Positions 24,307-25,306 of a DNA stretch of 25,306 nucleotides are shown piece after piece. Under the pieces are notes generated by a model. The model saw only the letters and a list, made by a program, of their open reading frames with translations, was not told where the DNA came from and searched no databases. The DNA is taken from the NCBI GenBank assembly GCA_964385465.1, contig CAYLPJ010000074.1:1-25306 (forward strand), written 5' to 3'. Origin of the DNA: CAYLPJ01 sp964385465 (lineage in GTDB: Bacteria > Planctomycetota > Phycisphaerae > SM23-33). The position numbers and the translations under genes were made by a program. Within the stretch, counting starts at the first letter, position 1, and each line of letters opens with the position of its first letter.

Positions 24307-24490
24307 CCTCGCCGACGGCGGGCGCCCGCACACCGGGCCCGTCGCGGCAAGGGTGGCAAAGGCGGGCGTGTACACACCGGCCACGTCGCGGCAAGCGTGG
24401 CGGCGTCGGGCGCTGAAGTCGCCCCTCGCGCCCCGTCGAAGCGGCGCGTTGGCCGGCACACTCCCGGGAACACGCCGCCAAATGTGGAGT

Positions 24491-24513
24491 GCGGCGGCAA
24501 CGACGCCGCTTTT
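24491..24513 (+). terminator. Second forward terminator-like hairpin
   Basis: Same stem (24491-24496 with 24504-24509) and TTTT, one unit downstream of the copy at 24284-24306. Confidence 0.45.
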
Positions 24514-24530
24514 CTTCGCCGAGGGCGGAC

Positions 24531-25306
24531 GTTTACACACCGGTATCGTCGCGGCAAGGGTGGCAAAGGCGAGCGGCTACACACCGGGCCTGTCGCGGCA
24601 AGCCTGGTGGCGTCGGGCGTCGGGGGCGTCCGGGGGCCCACTCGAAAGCGGCGTCGTTGCCGCCGCACTCCACAGGGCGCGACGCGAGGTCTGGTGGGCG
24701 ACGGCCAGGGCGGCGGGCTCATCGTATGCGGCGGCGGTTTACACACCGGTATCGTCGCGGCAAGCGTGGCAAAGGCGGGCGGCTACACACCGGGCCCGTC
24801 GCGGCAAGCGTGGCGGCGTCTGGCGTCGGGGTCGCCCGGGGGCCCACTCGAAAGCGGCGTCGTTGCCGCCGCACTCCACAGGGCGCGACGCGAGGTCTGG
24901 TGGGCGACGGCCAGGGCGGCGGGCTCATCGTATGCGGCGGCGGTTTACACACCGGTATCGTCGCGGCAAGCGTGGCAAAGGCGGGCGGCTACACACCGGG
25001 CCCGTCGCGGCAAGCGTGGCGGCGTCTGGCGTCGGGGTCGCCCGGGGGCCCACTCGAAAGCGGCGTCGTTGCCGCCGCACTCCACAGGGCGCGTAGCTGC
25101 GTCTGGACGGCGACGGCCGGGGCGGCGGGCTCATCGTATGCGGCGGCGGTTTACACACCGGTATCGTCGCGGCAAGCGTGGCAAAGGCGGGCGGCTACAC
25201 ACCGGCCACGTCGCGGCAAGCGTGGCGGCGTCGGGCGTCGGGGGGCGCCCGGGGGCCCACTCGAAAGCGGCGTCGCTGCCGCCGCACTCCACAGGGCGCG
25301 ACGCGG
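24531..25306. repeat. 206-bp tandem array, 3.8 copies, cut by the window end
   Basis: GTTTACACAC begins units at 24531, 24737, 24943 and 25149, an exact 206-bp period. The two middle units are almost identical; the first and last differ at scattered bases. Each unit has two copies of the 44-bp motif (TACACACCGG...CGTCGCGGCAAG) in plus orientation. It also has a hairpin core in the orientation opposite to that in 24205-24530 (AAAGCGGCG at 24645, 24851, 25057 and, with one extra base before it, 25264), followed by CACTCCACAGGGCGCG instead of the CACTCCATATTTGG seen in the other units. A region with TCATCGTATGCGGCGG joins one unit to the next. Open frames across it repeat at the same period and are not protein-like. 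The array runs into the end of the window. Confidence 0.9.

Larger units (their letters stand above)
24205..24530 (+). repeat. Right flank: two forward units of the terminator-bearing repeat
   Basis: Two units with a 207-bp period (GCGGCG stem at 24284 and 24491). Each has GTCGAAGCGGCGCGTTGGCC, the 33-bp CACTCC...GGAGTG segment, and the hairpin with TTTT. After the first core come two copies of the 44-bp motif (ACACACCGG, three variable bases, CGTCGCGGCAAG). The first core matches the reverse complement of the left-flank cores with only a few changes, so the two flanks are inverted relative to each other. Confidence 0.85.

Noticed and set aside
24087..25158. Repeated minus-strand frames (starting MCKPPPHTMSPPP) in the right repeats, and frames with KSGVVAAALHIWRR in both flanks
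   Set aside because: They recur exactly at the repeat period, are open in more than one frame, and lack ribosome binding sites and protein-like composition. They are products of the DNA repeat.
24531..25306. CRISPR array
   Set aside because: The repeated unit is 206 bp and nearly identical throughout, the inner motif is 44 bp apart with no unique spacers, and no cas genes are near.
24205..25306. Insertion sequence or integron end
   Set aside because: No transposase, integrase or target-site duplication is visible; the region is made only of the non-coding repeat.

Overview
This is a 25.3 kb window of very GC-rich DNA. It reads like a planctomycete, most probably a member of the Phycisphaerae. 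The reasons are a PEP-CTERM sorted beta-helix protein, an ECF sigma factor with a long C-terminal extension carrying a membrane segment, a URO-D family protein, a CxPSR sulfatase, several secreted carbohydrate-active proteins, and long antisense reading frames caused by base composition. The taxonomic call is inferred from gene content only. Both ends of the window lie inside the same repeat family, so it may be a whole contig that broke at repeats.

Layout. 1-313: two repeat units, each with a terminator-like hairpin. 314-6345 (minus): a three-gene operon for a GH141-like beta-helix glycosidase, a FucI/AraI-like sugar isomerase and a GH10 xylanase-like enzyme. 6346-6461: a divergent control region with two perfect inverted repeats. 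6462-7994 (plus) and 8018-10027 (minus): two convergent genes for large exported proteins of unknown function. 10324-11466 (minus): a PEP-CTERM beta-helix protein, read from a near-consensus promoter about 390 bases upstream through a hairpin-rich leader. 11961-14357 (minus): a membrane hybrid histidine kinase. 14521-15591 (plus): a URO-D family protein. 15666-17069 (plus): an ECF sigma factor with a membrane-anchored tail. 22641-17086 (minus): a closely spaced set of four, namely a DUF488 protein, its partner, a secreted kelch-like protein and a GH29 fucosidase. 22801-24204 (plus): a sulfatase. 24205-25306: repeats, ending in a 206-bp tandem array cut by the window edge.

How the genes may work together. 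GH29, a GH141-like protein, an isomerase of the L-fucose/L-arabinose type and a sulfatase fit the breakdown of a sulfated, fucose-containing glycan. The GH10 enzyme adds a xylan-type activity. GH141-like, GH10, the kelch protein and both unknown proteins have export signals. GH29, the isomerase and the sulfatase have none, which suggests export-side trimming followed by internal processing. The kinase and sigma factor are candidate regulators. The DUF488 pair looks unrelated to glycan metabolism.

Most unusual are the flanking repeats. The same element lies 3' of the last gene at each end, in the same orientation relative to that gene. It carries a hairpin plus T-run and becomes a mosaic tandem array in which the hairpin core is flipped while a 44-bp motif keeps its direction.
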